Source: CAVTPD01 sp963736575
Lineage (GTDB): Bacteria > Bacteroidota > Bacteroidia > Cytophagales > JAAEPT01
DNA: 64,000 nucleotides
Assembly (NCBI GenBank): GCA_963736575.1
Contig: CAVTPD010000003.1
Location: 1,240,001-1,304,000 of the forward strand
Direction: 5' to 3'
Shown: positions 8,419-17,650 of the stretch, in pieces
Layout of the letters: every line of letters starts with the position of its first letter
How positions within the stretch are numbered: position 1 is the stretch's first letter
Notes under the pieces: generated by a model
The model's database searches: none
The model's input: the letters and a program-made list of their open reading frames with translations, nothing else
What the model was told of the DNA's origin: nothing
Position numbers and translations under genes: made by a program

Positions 8419-9759
8419 TTACTTTTTTTCTAAGCCTAACTGTAGTATTTCTTTGAAATAAGAACCATTTCCGTACCCAAACCAGTTTAAAGCATATTGC
8501 TCGCGATGATGGTTTGTATTGTAATAGTGGTCTGGAGTTACATAACCAATGTATTGCCCATTAAAACTGGTAAAAACCATGTTTTTATTGGGCATTTCTT
8601 TTTCAAGCTCTAAAACAATTTCTCCGGAAAGATCACAAGGTGCCGAAACCAACGTGTAATTGTTGATTTTAAATAGGTCTATATAGGGTTTAGGTAATTC
8701 AAACAGCATTTCAAATCCTTTTTCACCTATACAAATGGAATTGTTTAAGCGCAAACATGCATTATTTAATTTAACCGGAAATTGTAAAAATGAAAGGTTG
8801 TGTATTGGCGTATAGTCCAGCTGAAGCGTATTCTTTTTTATAGCAGAACTTAGTGTTGCGCTGTAATCCTTCATACCGGATAAGCTGCTTTTCTTCATTT
8901 GTGGATTATGACTTCCCACGCCACCTGCAGAATATGAAGCAAAACTGATGTTTGCATCACTTTCAAGTAACTTTTCTGTTTCGCCAGGGTAATCAGCCGA
9001 TAGAATATAGTCTTTAACATGGTGGGCTAACGATGCAGCATGTGCAGCATATGTGTAAAGAAGTGCAATTTTTCCCGATTCATTTTTAAAAGAAAGACCT
9101 CTTACAAAAGTATCAACGGTACCCGTAGATGAAATTCTGTTTTTTACCAATTCGGGTAAAGAAAATTTAAAGTAAGCCACAGTACTAACTTCCGCATTAA
9201 GAATACTTTTTTTAATGGAAGAAGCCGTTTGTTCGGCTATGTGGTGAATTACTTCATCGTCTTTTTTTCCTAATAGAAGACTGCCCGCAAAAGAGCCATC
9301 AAAAGCCCCAAAACTATTGTGAGAATGCGTTGCTGAAAAATAAAAATGCTGAATTTGCAAGCCTTTTTTTATGCATGCCTTTTTTACAGCTTCCACAAGG
9401 TTAGGATGTGTTAAGAGCAAATCGAATGATAAGTAGGCAACTCGTTTATTGCGTTGCTCAAATACAAAACTTCGTACAAAAACAGAATCGTTTACTTTTT
9501 TATAATTTGGCTGAACCCCAAAACCAATAATTTGCTGCGGTTCTTTAGGTGTTATGTTGGCTTTTGCCCAGCCCACTTTTACGGGCCCGTAAGAAAAATG
9601 ATCTGTTTGTATAGAATCAATACCTTTTAGCGTCTCTTTATAATATTGTGTGGTTTTGTAATTGTGATTTACCGGAACGGGTTTTAAAATATAAACTACT
9701 AAAAAAATAACGGCCGAATAAAGGAACAGGAAGCTGAAATATTTAAGTTTTTGAAACAT
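8419..9759 (-). CDS. Neutral/alkaline ceramidase-like hydrolase, membrane-anchored
   Basis: Probably cleaves an amide such as that of ceramide or a related sphingolipid, outside the cytoplasmic membrane. 446 residues. Residues about 7-25 form a single N-terminal membrane segment without a lipobox. The ceramidase N-terminal domain follows: VGWAKANITPKEPQQIIGFG, DLLLTHPNLV, the zinc-site-like FSATHSHNSFGAF, YAAHAASLAHHVKDY and SADYPGETE. It is shorter than classic neutral ceramidases (about 640 or more) and appears to lack the C-terminal immunoglobulin-like domain. Many Bacteroidota make sphingolipids, so the role is plausible, but the true substrate is open. Confidence 0.72.
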   Translation of the reverse strand: MFQKLKYFSFLFLYSAVIFLVVYILKPVPVNHNYKTTQYYKETLKGIDSIQTDHFSYGPVKVGWAKANITPKEPQQIIGFGVQPNYKKVNDSVFVRSFVFEQRNKRVAYLSFDLLLTHPNLVEAVKKACIKKGLQIQHFYFSATHSHNSFGAFDGSFAGSLLLGKKDDEVIHHIAEQTASSIKKSILNAEVSTVAYFKFSLPELVKNRISSTGTVDTFVRGLSFKNESGKIALLYTYAAHAASLAHHVKDYILSADYPGETEKLLESDANISFASYSAGGVGSHNPQMKKSSLSGMKDYSATLSSAIKKNTLQLDYTPIHNLSFLQFPVKLNNACLRLNNSICIGEKGFEMLFELPKPYIDLFKINNYTLVSAPCDLSGEIVLELEKEMPNKNMVFTSFNGQYIGYVTPDHYYNTNHHREQYALNWFGYGNGSYFKEILQLGLEKK

Positions 9760-9829
9760 TAGCGGAACTTAGAATGCTTTTAAAGAAGCAAGTCTATGGG
9801 TTTATAATTCTTAAGTAAATATTATCTCG

Positions 9830-9837
9830 TATTTTTG
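9830..9837 (+). promoter_or_regulatory. Minus-7 box of the FAD/Fe-S oxidoreductase gene
   Basis: TATTTTTG is an exact TAnnTTTG match. It ends 18 bp before the ATG at 9856, giving a short leader. It also contains the TTG at 9835 that could be mistaken for the start codon. Confidence 0.6.
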
Positions 9838-9855
9838 CCTTCAAATTGTGAGACT

Positions 9856-12783
9856 ATGCTAGCCAAACTGCAGGAACTGGCCTCTAAATTAGAGGGAGAT
9901 TTCTATACCGATAAAACTCAACGAATTTTATACGCTACGGACGCTTCCGTTTATAGAGAAATTCCATTAGCCGTTTCAAGACCCAAATCAAATGAAGACC
10001 TAAAGATACTAATTCGTTTCGCTAACGAAAATAAGATTCCTTTGGTACCTCGTACTGCGGGTACTTCTTTGGCAGGTCAGGTTGTGGGTACAGGTATCAT
10101 TGTAGATGTTTCTAAGTATTTCACCAATATTTTAGAAGTTAATAAAGAAGAGAAGTGGGTACGTGTTCAGCCGGGTGTAATCCGTGACGACTTGAACAAA
10201 TTCTTAAAACCGTACGGGCTTTTCTTTGCGCCCGAAACCTCTACCTCTAGCCGTTGTATGATTGGCGGAATGGTTGGAAACAACAGTTGTGGTTCTCATT
10301 CACCTTTGTACGGAACTACCAGAGATCACACCTTGGAGTTACACACTATTTTAGCCGATGGTAACGACGCTTTCTTTGGTGCAATTTCTAAAGAAGAATT
10401 TTTAAAGAAGGCCGAACTACAAAGCTTAGAAGGGGAAGTGTACCGACACACACTTTCTGTACTTTCGGACCAAGGAAACCAAGAAGAAATAAGAAGAGAG
10501 TTCCCTAAACCGGAAATTAACCGTAGAAATACAGGTTACGCTATAGATGTTTTATTGAATTCTGAAGTTTTTACCGATGGCGGTGAAACGTTCAACTTCT
10601 GTAAGTTATTAGCCGGTTCCGAAGGTACTTTGGCTTTTACTACCGAAATAAAAATAAACTTGGTTGACCTTCCTCCAAAAGAAAAAGGGTTGGTGGCTAT
10701 CCATTCTGAAACCATAAATGCCTCTCTTAAAGCCAATATTATTGCTTTAAGATACAAGCCGGGTGCTTCTGAATTAATGGATAAGGTGATTTTGGATTGT
10801 ACCAAAAGCAACATTAATCAAGCTAAAAACAGATTCTTTGTAAAAGGAGATCCTGCCGCGGTGCTTTGTGTAGAGTTCGAAAGAGAAACCAGAGAAGAGA
10901 TTGAAAAGATTTGTACCGACTTAATACATGAAGTAAAAGAAGCCGGCTTTGGCTATCATTTCCCTATAATTTGGGGAGACGACATTAAAAAAGTGTGGGA
11001 ATTACGTGCTGCTGGTTTAGGACTTTTAGGGAATATTCCCGGGGACGATAAAGCAGTGGCTTGTATTGAAGACACGGCAGTAAGCACCGACGATTTGCCT
11101 GATTTCATTGATGAGTTTGATGAAATTATGCGCAAACACGGCAAGCAAAGTATTTATTATGCCCACGCTGGTGACGGTGAGATTCATCTTCGCCCGGTGT
11201 TGGATTTAAAAAAAGCAGAAGACCGAGACTTGTTCTATAAAATCACCGACGATGTAGCCACTTTAGTAAAAAAATACCGTGGTTCTATGAGTGGTGAACA
11301 TGGCGATGGTAGAGTTCGGGCACCTTTCATTAAAAAGATGATTGGCGAAAAGAACTATGCCTTGGTAGAGTCGGTAAAGTTTGCATGGGACCCTAATGGA
11401 ATCTTTAATCCGGGTAAGGTGGTGAATGCCCCGCCAATGAATGAATTTCTTCGCTACGAAAAAGACATGAAAACGCCAGAGATCGATACTGTTTTCGACT
11501 TCTCTGCCGATTTTGGGATTTTACGTATGGCGGAAAAATGCAACGGAACGGGGATTTGTAGAAAAACCCATCTTTCTGGCGGAACCATGTGCCCAAGTTA
11601 TATGGCTACCCGCAATGAAAAAGATTCTACCCGCGGTAGAGCCAATATTTTGCGCGAGTTTTTAACTACTTCCGAAAAAGCCAACCGCTTCGATCATGAA
11701 GAAATAAAAGAAGTGATGGATTTATGCCTGGGCTGTAAAGGCTGTAAGTCCGACTGTCCTTCTAATGTAGATGTGGCCAAAATGAAAAGTGAATTCTTGC
11801 AGCATTATTACGATGCCAACGGTGTTCCTTTTAAGGCACAACAAATTGCCGACAGCCCTAAAATCAACGAGAAATTTGAAAGAATGCCTTGGTTGTACAA
11901 TTTAGGTGGTTCTATGCCGGGTGTTAAAAACGTGGTGAAGTCGGTAATGGGGATTTCCCCAAAAAGAGAATTGCCTAAAATGGCACCACAGTCTTTACGA
12001 AGATGGTTTAAAGCCAATAAAGCTAAACTGAAGGTAAGTGGCGTAAACGGTAAAGTTTTATTCTTTGCAGACGAAGTGATCAATTTCAGTGATGTAGAAA
12101 TTGGTAAAAAAGCCATTTTGCTGTTAACGGCTTTAGGCTATGAAGTAGAAATACCAGAGCATACCGAAAGTGCGCGCCCAAGTATTTCTAAAGGTTTGTT
12201 AAGACAAGCCAAAAAGACCATAGAATTTAATATTGAAAAACTGTACCCTGTAGTAAGTGACGCTACGCCAATTGTGGGGATAGAGCCATCGGCTATATTG
12301 GGTTTCCGGGACGAATACATTTCCCTAACCCGTGGAGATATTCAGGAGAAAGCAAAAATCTTGTCTAAGAATGCCTTCTTAATTGATGAATTTATTGCTG
12401 CCGAAATGGACAAAGGGAAAATCTCTCCGTCTGTTTTTACGCAAGAAAGCAAGAAGATAAAATTCCATGGGCATTGCCACCAGAAGACATTGTCTACACA
12501 GGAATTGTCTAAAAAGATCATGGAATTACCACAGAATTATGCTGTAGAAATCATTCCTTCGGGTTGTTGTGGTATGAGTGGTTCTTTTGGTTATGAAGAA
12601 GAACATTACGACGTTTCTATGAAAATAGGGGAGTTGGTGTTGTTCCCAGCCGTTAGAAATGCCGAAAAAGAAACGCTAATTGCTGCAACGGGTACTTCTT
12701 GCCGCCATCAAATTTACGACGGCACTAAAACCAAGGCCTTACATCCGGTAGAGATTTTATACGAAGCGTTGTTGCAGAAGTAG
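9856..12783 (+). CDS. FAD-linked oxidase / Fe-S oxidoreductase fusion (YdiJ-like)
   Basis: Probably oxidises a D-2-hydroxyacid (2-hydroxyglutarate or lactate type) and passes electrons to a membrane carrier. About 975 residues in three parts. The FAD_binding_4 domain has PRTAGTSLAGQ and MVGNNSCGSHS; the FAD-oxidase C domain has AGDGEIHLRPVLD and MSGEHGDGRVRAPF. An Fe-S domain has CNGTGIC plus MCPSY near residue 561 and CLGCKGCKSDCP near 630. A CCG-type heterodisulfide-reductase-like region (FHGHCHQKTL and PSGCCGMSGSFG, about 875-910) follows. The layout matches E. coli YdiJ. ATG 9856 was chosen because the earlier TTG falls inside the promoter box. It is a single-gene unit with its own terminator. 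Confidence 0.88.
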   Translation: MLAKLQELASKLEGDFYTDKTQRILYATDASVYREIPLAVSRPKSNEDLKILIRFANENKIPLVPRTAGTSLAGQVVGTGIIVDVSKYFTNILEVNKEEKWVRVQPGVIRDDLNKFLKPYGLFFAPETSTSSRCMIGGMVGNNSCGSHSPLYGTTRDHTLELHTILADGNDAFFGAISKEEFLKKAELQSLEGEVYRHTLSVLSDQGNQEEIRREFPKPEINRRNTGYAIDVLLNSEVFTDGGETFNFCKLLAGSEGTLAFTTEIKINLVDLPPKEKGLVAIHSETINASLKANIIALRYKPGASELMDKVILDCTKSNINQAKNRFFVKGDPAAVLCVEFERETREEIEKICTDLIHEVKEAGFGYHFPIIWGDDIKKVWELRAAGLGLLGNIPGDDKAVACIEDTAVSTDDLPDFIDEFDEIMRKHGKQSIYYAHAGDGEIHLRPVLDLKKAEDRDLFYKITDDVATLVKKYRGSMSGEHGDGRVRAPFIKKMIGEKNYALVESVKFAWDPNGIFNPGKVVNAPPMNEFLRYEKDMKTPEIDTVFDFSADFGILRMAEKCNGTGICRKTHLSGGTMCPSYMATRNEKDSTRGRANILREFLTTSEKANRFDHEEIKEVMDLCLGCKGCKSDCPSNVDVAKMKSEFLQHYYDANGVPFKAQQIADSPKINEKFERMPWLYNLGGSMPGVKNVVKSVMGISPKRELPKMAPQSLRRWFKANKAKLKVSGVNGKVLFFADEVINFSDVEIGKKAILLLTALGYEVEIPEHTESARPSISKGLLRQAKKTIEFNIEKLYPVVSDATPIVGIEPSAILGFRDEYISLTRGDIQEKAKILSKNAFLIDEFIAAEMDKGKISPSVFTQESKKIKFHGHCHQKTLSTQELSKKIMELPQNYAVEIIPSGCCGMSGSFGYEEEHYDVSMKIGELVLFPAVRNAEKETLIAATGTSCRHQIYDGTKTKALHPVEILYEALLQK

Positions 12784-12817
12784 GTTTTATACAGACTTTA
12801 ACGAGATTTTTCTTGAA

Positions 12818-12856
12818 AGTAAAGCCTTCGCTCTAAGCGAAGGTTTTACTTTTTTT
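12818..12856 (+). terminator. Strong intrinsic terminator
   Basis: A 15-bp stem with one G-U pair: AGTAAAGCCTTCGCT (12818-12832) against AGCGAAGG-TTTTACT (12836-12850), a 3-nt loop, then a T run. It ends the oxidoreductase transcript. Confidence 0.9.
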
Positions 12857-12879
12857 CGTCCTGCTAATATTTAGAGAAG

Positions 12880-13055
12880 CATGCGTTAGCTAATTATTCC
12901 CCCGTTGTTGGTCTTTTGACCAACGACTATGCATGGCTGTCGCGGTATATAGCTAGCTTCTTCGTGCTTGTTGGAGAAAACTCCAACAAGGTGGGAAGCG
13001 AGACACTAAGACCAGAAGCTGTGTAACATCCGCGCTAGTGAATAGCAAAGCCTTT
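12880..13055. repeat. Palindrome-rich intergenic element (REP/MITE-like)
   Basis: Noncoding stretch between two terminators. It holds two 10-bp hairpins with matching outer arms: GTTGTTGGTC-TTTT-GACCAACGAC (12904-12927) and CTTGTTGGAG-AAAA-CTCCAACAAG (12967-12990). The blocks CCCCCGTT, GCGGT and CTAGC recur in the same order near 42950-42990. Its GC content is above that of its surroundings. No ORF or transposase is present. It looks like a dispersed palindromic repeat; the copy number elsewhere is unknown. Confidence 0.5.
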
Positions 13056-13058
13056 ACT

Positions 13059-13101
13059 AAAAAAAAGAGGCTGCCTCATTTTACTTGTGAGACAACCTCT
13101 T
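13059..13101 (-). terminator. Intrinsic terminator of lysA
   Basis: Read on the minus strand, an imperfect 14-bp stem (AAGAGG arms at 13065-13070 and 13096-13101, two mismatches) is followed by an unbroken T run. It lies just after the lysA stop. Confidence 0.85.
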
Positions 13102-13126
13102 AGGTAATTTATAAACCTATTGTCTT

Positions 13127-14356
13127 TTACAACACCTCAATCTGCTGTGCCAGCAAATCTTCAAAGGTCATTCTTTTACGGATTAATTTAGCTTCACCGT
13201 TGTAGATCAATACTTCTGCAGGTCTTGGTCTTGAATTGAAGCTCGAACTCATTTCGAAACCATAAGCGCCGGCATTTAAGAACACCAATTTATCACCTGC
13301 TTTAGCTTCTTCTAAATCACGTTCTTCTGCAAACGTGTCGGTTTCACAAAGGTTACCTACAATGTTGTAGACTTTAATCTTTCCGCCTGGATTAGATACG
13401 TTTTTAATGTTATGGAACGAATCGTACAACATTGGTCTGATTAAATGGTTAAAACCAGAATCTACGCCAACAAAAGTACATGCCGGGCTATTTTTAATGA
13501 TGTTTACATTCACCAAAAAATACCCCGATTCTGAAACCAAGAATTTACCGGGCTCGAACCAGATTTCAAGTTCTCTACCATAAGATTTACAGAAGTTCTG
13601 AAACGCTTCCGTCATCTTTTCGCCTAATTCTTCAATATTGGTAATATGGTCACCTTCTTTATAGGCTACTTTAAATCCACTTCCGAAGTCTAAATATTTT
13701 AGGTTTTCAAAATGTTTTGCGCAGTTGAAAACCACTTGAGCTCCACGTAAGAAAACTTCGGTATCAATAATGTCTGAACCGGTGTGCGAATGAACACCTT
13801 CAATGTCTAAGTTATATTTCTTAATTACTTCTAAAGCTTGTTCGAACTGAAGAATAGAAATACCAAACTTAGAACCTACATGACCAACTTGAATATTCTT
13901 ATTACCACCTGCCGTAATGTGTGGATTTATTCTGATGCAAACCGGATATGATGAACCGAATTTTTCTCCGAATTCTTCTAAAAACGGAATATTATCGATA
14001 TTAACATGTACGCCTAATTGAACCGCTTCTTCAATTTCAGAAAAAGCCACACAGTTTGGCGTGTACATAATATCCTGCGGCGCAAATCCCACTTTTAAAG
14101 CCAGATTTACTTCATTGATAGAAACTGCATCGTAACCAACGCCATTGTTTTTAACAATTTTAAGGATGTTAATATTGGTAAGAGATTTACCGGCGTATTT
14201 TAACTTAAGATCAACCTTTGGAAAAGCATTTTTCAATTTGTTAATCTGCGTCTCTACACGGTTACCGTCATAGATATAAAGTGGCGTACCAAACTCTTCG
14301 GCTAATTGCTGAAAAATGATGCCTTGCACGTTATACTGATTGTTCTCTAATACCAT
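13127..14356 (-). CDS. lysA: Diaminopimelate decarboxylase
   Basis: PLP enzyme that makes L-lysine from meso-diaminopimelate. 409 residues, as expected. The PLP lysine sits in KLKYAGKSLTN; the alanine-racemase-like barrel shows HVGSKFGI, GVHSHTGSDI and FEPGKFLVSESGYF; the C-terminal domain has CETDTFAEERDL and GAYGFEMSSSFNSRPRPAE with the active-site Cys and Tyr. Related ornithine/carboxynorspermidine decarboxylases are less likely given GSDI and the C-terminal motif. Single gene with its own promoter and terminator. Confidence 0.93.
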   Translation of the reverse strand: MVLENNQYNVQGIIFQQLAEEFGTPLYIYDGNRVETQINKLKNAFPKVDLKLKYAGKSLTNINILKIVKNNGVGYDAVSINEVNLALKVGFAPQDIMYTPNCVAFSEIEEAVQLGVHVNIDNIPFLEEFGEKFGSSYPVCIRINPHITAGGNKNIQVGHVGSKFGISILQFEQALEVIKKYNLDIEGVHSHTGSDIIDTEVFLRGAQVVFNCAKHFENLKYLDFGSGFKVAYKEGDHITNIEELGEKMTEAFQNFCKSYGRELEIWFEPGKFLVSESGYFLVNVNIIKNSPACTFVGVDSGFNHLIRPMLYDSFHNIKNVSNPGGKIKVYNIVGNLCETDTFAEERDLEEAKAGDKLVFLNAGAYGFEMSSSFNSRPRPAEVLIYNGEAKLIRKRMTFEDLLAQQIEVL

Positions 14357-14439
14357 TTTTTTAAATAGCGTCTATTTGTTTTTTGGAGCAACAGCTGTTT
14401 AATTCTTGTTAATAAGCAGCGTTGCTATAAATTGAGCTG

Positions 14440-14447
14440 CAAAGTTA
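14440..14447 (-). promoter_or_regulatory. Minus-7 box of lysA
   Basis: On the minus strand TAACTTTG matches TAnnTTTG exactly, 83 bp before the lysA ATG, giving a leader of about 75 nt. No TTG minus-33 element stands out. Confidence 0.5.
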
Positions 14448-14478
14448 AATAATTAGAACTTCATCTCTCACCCTGTTA

Positions 14479-17400
14479 TTAAAGTTCTTCTTCAATTTCT
14501 AGCTCAGCTAAATTAGGCGCTTCACGGTAGTTGGTTTTAACAAAATTACACCATTGGCAATGTTCATCTCCGCAGCCGTCTTGAAATTCATGTTTCTGAA
14601 TGCTATCCCATGCCATTTTAATTTGGTCCCGAACAATGGTTAAATGTTCCGGCTGTACTATAACTTTCTCTTTGCGGTAATTTCCTTTGGCTTCGGGTTC
14701 AATAAAATCCATTTCCCCAGAAACCATAGTCCAATCTTTCTTATTGTCCGATTCCATCAACAATTTGTAGAAAACAATTTGTCGCCAATAATCTTCACCT
14801 AATGGGTTTTTATCGTTTGGTGGAAGCAGTTTTTTGGTTCCTCGTTCGGGTTTACCTGTTTTGTAATCTACTACGTTTATGTTTTTACCGTCGAATTCTA
14901 GCTTATCCAACTTACCCGTAATTGGAATTCCTTCTACGGTAGCATGACGGATGTCGTATTCCAGAACGGTAACTTTATTCCAAGTAGCAATATATTGATC
15001 GTAATAAGCCGGTAAAATTTTATCACCGTATTCTACGCGGTTATCGTATTCTTTACGCGTAAAATGCGAACGGTATTTATCCAGCCCGTCTCTAAATAAT
15101 TCAATTAAGCGTTCTTTAGTCGGGAATTTCTTTTGTTCCGAAGCCGTCATTTCCTTAAAGAAATATTCTAAAGCATGGTGAACAGCACTACCAAAACCCA
15201 TGTACATGTTTCGGGCTTGCGGCACCCGAATAATGGTTTCGAAATAGAAAGAAATAGGGCATTTTAAATATTTATTGAGTGAGGTAACACTCATTCGGAA
15301 ATTCTTTAAAGAGGCATTGATTAATTCGGCATCTACTAGAGGAAGGGAAGGCAACAAAATTTCTTGCAATAAAGCCCCTTGGTACTCAATTACTTTGTCT
15401 TCTGTTAAGGATTTGTGAATGGTCTCTGAGTTTTCAGAAACTTCAATTTCGGCTACAAAACGGGATTTTTCTTGTTCTTTTCCATCTTTTGTATCGTTGG
15501 AATAGGTGACAATTAACTTTTCTTCGGCACGGGTTAAGGCCACATAAAATAACCTTCTTTCCTCTTCACTTTCGTCGCCCGTATTGCTAGAAATAATGGT
15601 ATCTGGTATTTTAAAACTATGGTTTCCGCTGCTTTTCTTTTCCCAATTATTAGAGCTACAACCAAATAAAATTACTTCTTTAAACTGAAGTCCTTTTGAT
15701 GAATGCGTAGTGATAAAATGGATGCCTTTTTTATTCTGAATTACTTTATACGCCGGAAGGGCAATATTATGTCGGTTCATTTTATCAATAATGTCCAACA
15801 AACGTTTTATGTCAAACTCGTGGCTTTTGGCCGATTCATCTTTAATAAAGTCGAAAATTTTAGTAACCGCTTGCATTAAAAAGTTACGGTCTGGCGAATC
15901 CATGACAAACTTTAACAAGCCTGAACGGCTTACTACTTTTTCGAACAAAACTTGTAAGGTGCAATTCTGAACGGCTTCTAACCAAGTTTTTAAATTGGCT
16001 TCAAAAGCCGTGATCGCTTTTGGTGTTTCTGTATTCAGTTGAAAAAGCTTTTCCGGACTGGCAATAACTTGTCGCCAAGCTTTTCTTTTTTCGGGATCAT
16101 AATGCGAACATTCTCTAGAAATTAACGCAATATCTCGGGCGCTAATGCCAAACAGTTCTATGTGCATAATCTCGAAAAGTAAATATTCTGCACTGTTGGG
16201 TTGTTTGTTTTCTAAATGCAGGTATTCTAGGATTTTCAGCAGATTAATGATAATCGGTTGGTGAAGTATGTTTTCTTTTCTGCGGATATTCACCGGAATA
16301 TCTCTCTGCTGGCAAACTTTAACTAGGTTTTCTACATCGCGGTGGTTTCGGTACAAAACCGCGTATTCCGAAAGATCGGCACCGTTTTTAAGTTCATTTT
16401 CAATGTGTTCTACCACACCAACTTCTTCCTGATAAACATTGCTGAAATTCCAGATTTCGGGTGTAATAGAAGAATTAGCGTATTTTCCTTTAGCCGATAA
16501 ATCTTTACTTAATCCCGAATGTTTTTTAATTAGACGTTCTTCGTTGTGTTCAATCAGTAATTTAGAAACGTCTAATATTTTCTGAGAAGAACGGTAGTTT
16601 TCGGTAAGTACAACAGGTTTTAAATGCGCTTCATTTTTCTTCCAGAAATCTTCAATATTAGCCACGTTTGCGCCCTGGAAACGGTAAATAGACTGATCGT
16701 CGTCACCCACCACAAACACATTAGGCACTTCCCAAAACGAATACAGCAACTCTAAAATGTTGTTCTGCGCACCGTTGGTGTCTTGGTATTCGTCTACCAA
16801 GAAGTATAAATACTGTTCTTGGTATTGCGCCAACAACATGTCGTTTTCTTTAAAGGCGTGCAACACCCAACGGATCATATCGTCGTAATCGTAGCGGCTG
16901 TATTTGTCTAGTAGTTTTTCGTAATTTTTAAACTCTTCAGCAGCGGCAGTCAGCTTTTCAACACGTTCTTTTTCCGTGTTAAATTTGGTAGGGTTTAAAT
17001 CCCCTTTCTTGAACTCTTTGTATTTACGTTTGTATAAAAAATCCTCACGGGTTTTAATGTCTTCTAAGTATTCTTCTCCTTTTTCTTTTATGAATTCCGA
17101 AGTCCAGTTTTCCTGCTTCATGGTTTTGAAAAGGTTCTGCAAACGCCCTTTTACAAAATAAGGATCGCGGAAGTTTTTCAGTGGATGTTCGGTTTCAAAA
17201 CCATCAATGAGTTCATGAAATAAATCCACCAATTCTAAATCTGAAACCGGCTGAAGATCTGCTTTCCCAAATTTATCGGTATTCTCTTGAATAACTTTAT
17301 TACAAAAAGAATGGAAGGTATGAATGTGAACATTGTACGCTTCCGGCCCTATGAACGTCAGCAAACGTTCCCGCATAGCAATGGTGCCCGCATCGGTGTA

Positions 17401-17607
17401 GGTCAAACATAAAATATTGGCCGGTTGCGCATCTGTTTGCTGTAAGATGTTACCAATTCTGGCGGAAAGAATTTGAGTTTTACCCGTGCCCGGTCCTGCA
17501 ATCACCAAAACCGGACCTTCAATTTGGTTTACGGCTTCTTTTTGTTGCGGATTTAAACCTGCAATTACCTTCTGAAATTCTGCTTGTAAGGAATTATTTT
17601 CGATCAT
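14479..17607 (-). CDS. UvrD/PcrA-type helicase with C-terminal Fe-S PD-(D/E)XK nuclease
   Basis: ATP-dependent DNA helicase-nuclease, probably for recombination or repair. About 1042 residues. SF1A motifs are complete: GPGTGKTQIL (Walker A), FLVDEYQDT, GDDDQSIYRFQGA, TENYRSS, THSSKGLQF and LFYVALTRAEE. The C-terminal 250 residues form a RecB/Cas4/AddB-like nuclease: AVHHALEYFF, GKLDKLEFDG (about 899) and VVDYKTGK (about 912). Cysteines at KCPISF (about 784) and GCGDEHCQWC (about 1015) could hold a 4Fe-4S cluster as in AddB and Cas4. ATG 17607 is preferred over the TTG at 17628. It is divergent from the membrane protein at 17651 and has no AddB partner here. Confidence 0.88.
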   Translation of the reverse strand: MIENNSLQAEFQKVIAGLNPQQKEAVNQIEGPVLVIAGPGTGKTQILSARIGNILQQTDAQPANILCLTYTDAGTIAMRERLLTFIGPEAYNVHIHTFHSFCNKVIQENTDKFGKADLQPVSDLELVDLFHELIDGFETEHPLKNFRDPYFVKGRLQNLFKTMKQENWTSEFIKEKGEEYLEDIKTREDFLYKRKYKEFKKGDLNPTKFNTEKERVEKLTAAAEEFKNYEKLLDKYSRYDYDDMIRWVLHAFKENDMLLAQYQEQYLYFLVDEYQDTNGAQNNILELLYSFWEVPNVFVVGDDDQSIYRFQGANVANIEDFWKKNEAHLKPVVLTENYRSSQKILDVSKLLIEHNEERLIKKHSGLSKDLSAKGKYANSSITPEIWNFSNVYQEEVGVVEHIENELKNGADLSEYAVLYRNHRDVENLVKVCQQRDIPVNIRRKENILHQPIIINLLKILEYLHLENKQPNSAEYLLFEIMHIELFGISARDIALISRECSHYDPEKRKAWRQVIASPEKLFQLNTETPKAITAFEANLKTWLEAVQNCTLQVLFEKVVSRSGLLKFVMDSPDRNFLMQAVTKIFDFIKDESAKSHEFDIKRLLDIIDKMNRHNIALPAYKVIQNKKGIHFITTHSSKGLQFKEVILFGCSSNNWEKKSSGNHSFKIPDTIISSNTGDESEEERRLFYVALTRAEEKLIVTYSNDTKDGKEQEKSRFVAEIEVSENSETIHKSLTEDKVIEYQGALLQEILLPSLPLVDAELINASLKNFRMSVTSLNKYLKCPISFYFETIIRVPQARNMYMGFGSAVHHALEYFFKEMTASEQKKFPTKERLIELFRDGLDKYRSHFTRKEYDNRVEYGDKILPAYYDQYIATWNKVTVLEYDIRHATVEGIPITGKLDKLEFDGKNINVVDYKTGKPERGTKKLLPPNDKNPLGEDYWRQIVFYKLLMESDNKKDWTMVSGEMDFIEPEAKGNYRKEKVIVQPEHLTIVRDQIKMAWDSIQKHEFQDGCGDEHCQWCNFVKTNYREAPNLAELEIEEEL

Positions 17608-17650
17608 AAGATTAAAAAGAGTCTTCAATATGCTAACTTAATTTAAAGCT

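Noticed and set aside
9835..9855. TTG start for the FAD/Fe-S oxidoreductase
   Set aside because: The TTG is part of an exact minus-7 promoter box, so it would lie upstream of the transcript.
12904..12990. Short CRISPR-like repeat pair
   Set aside because: Only two units, they differ in their inner half, there is no third repeat and no cas gene.
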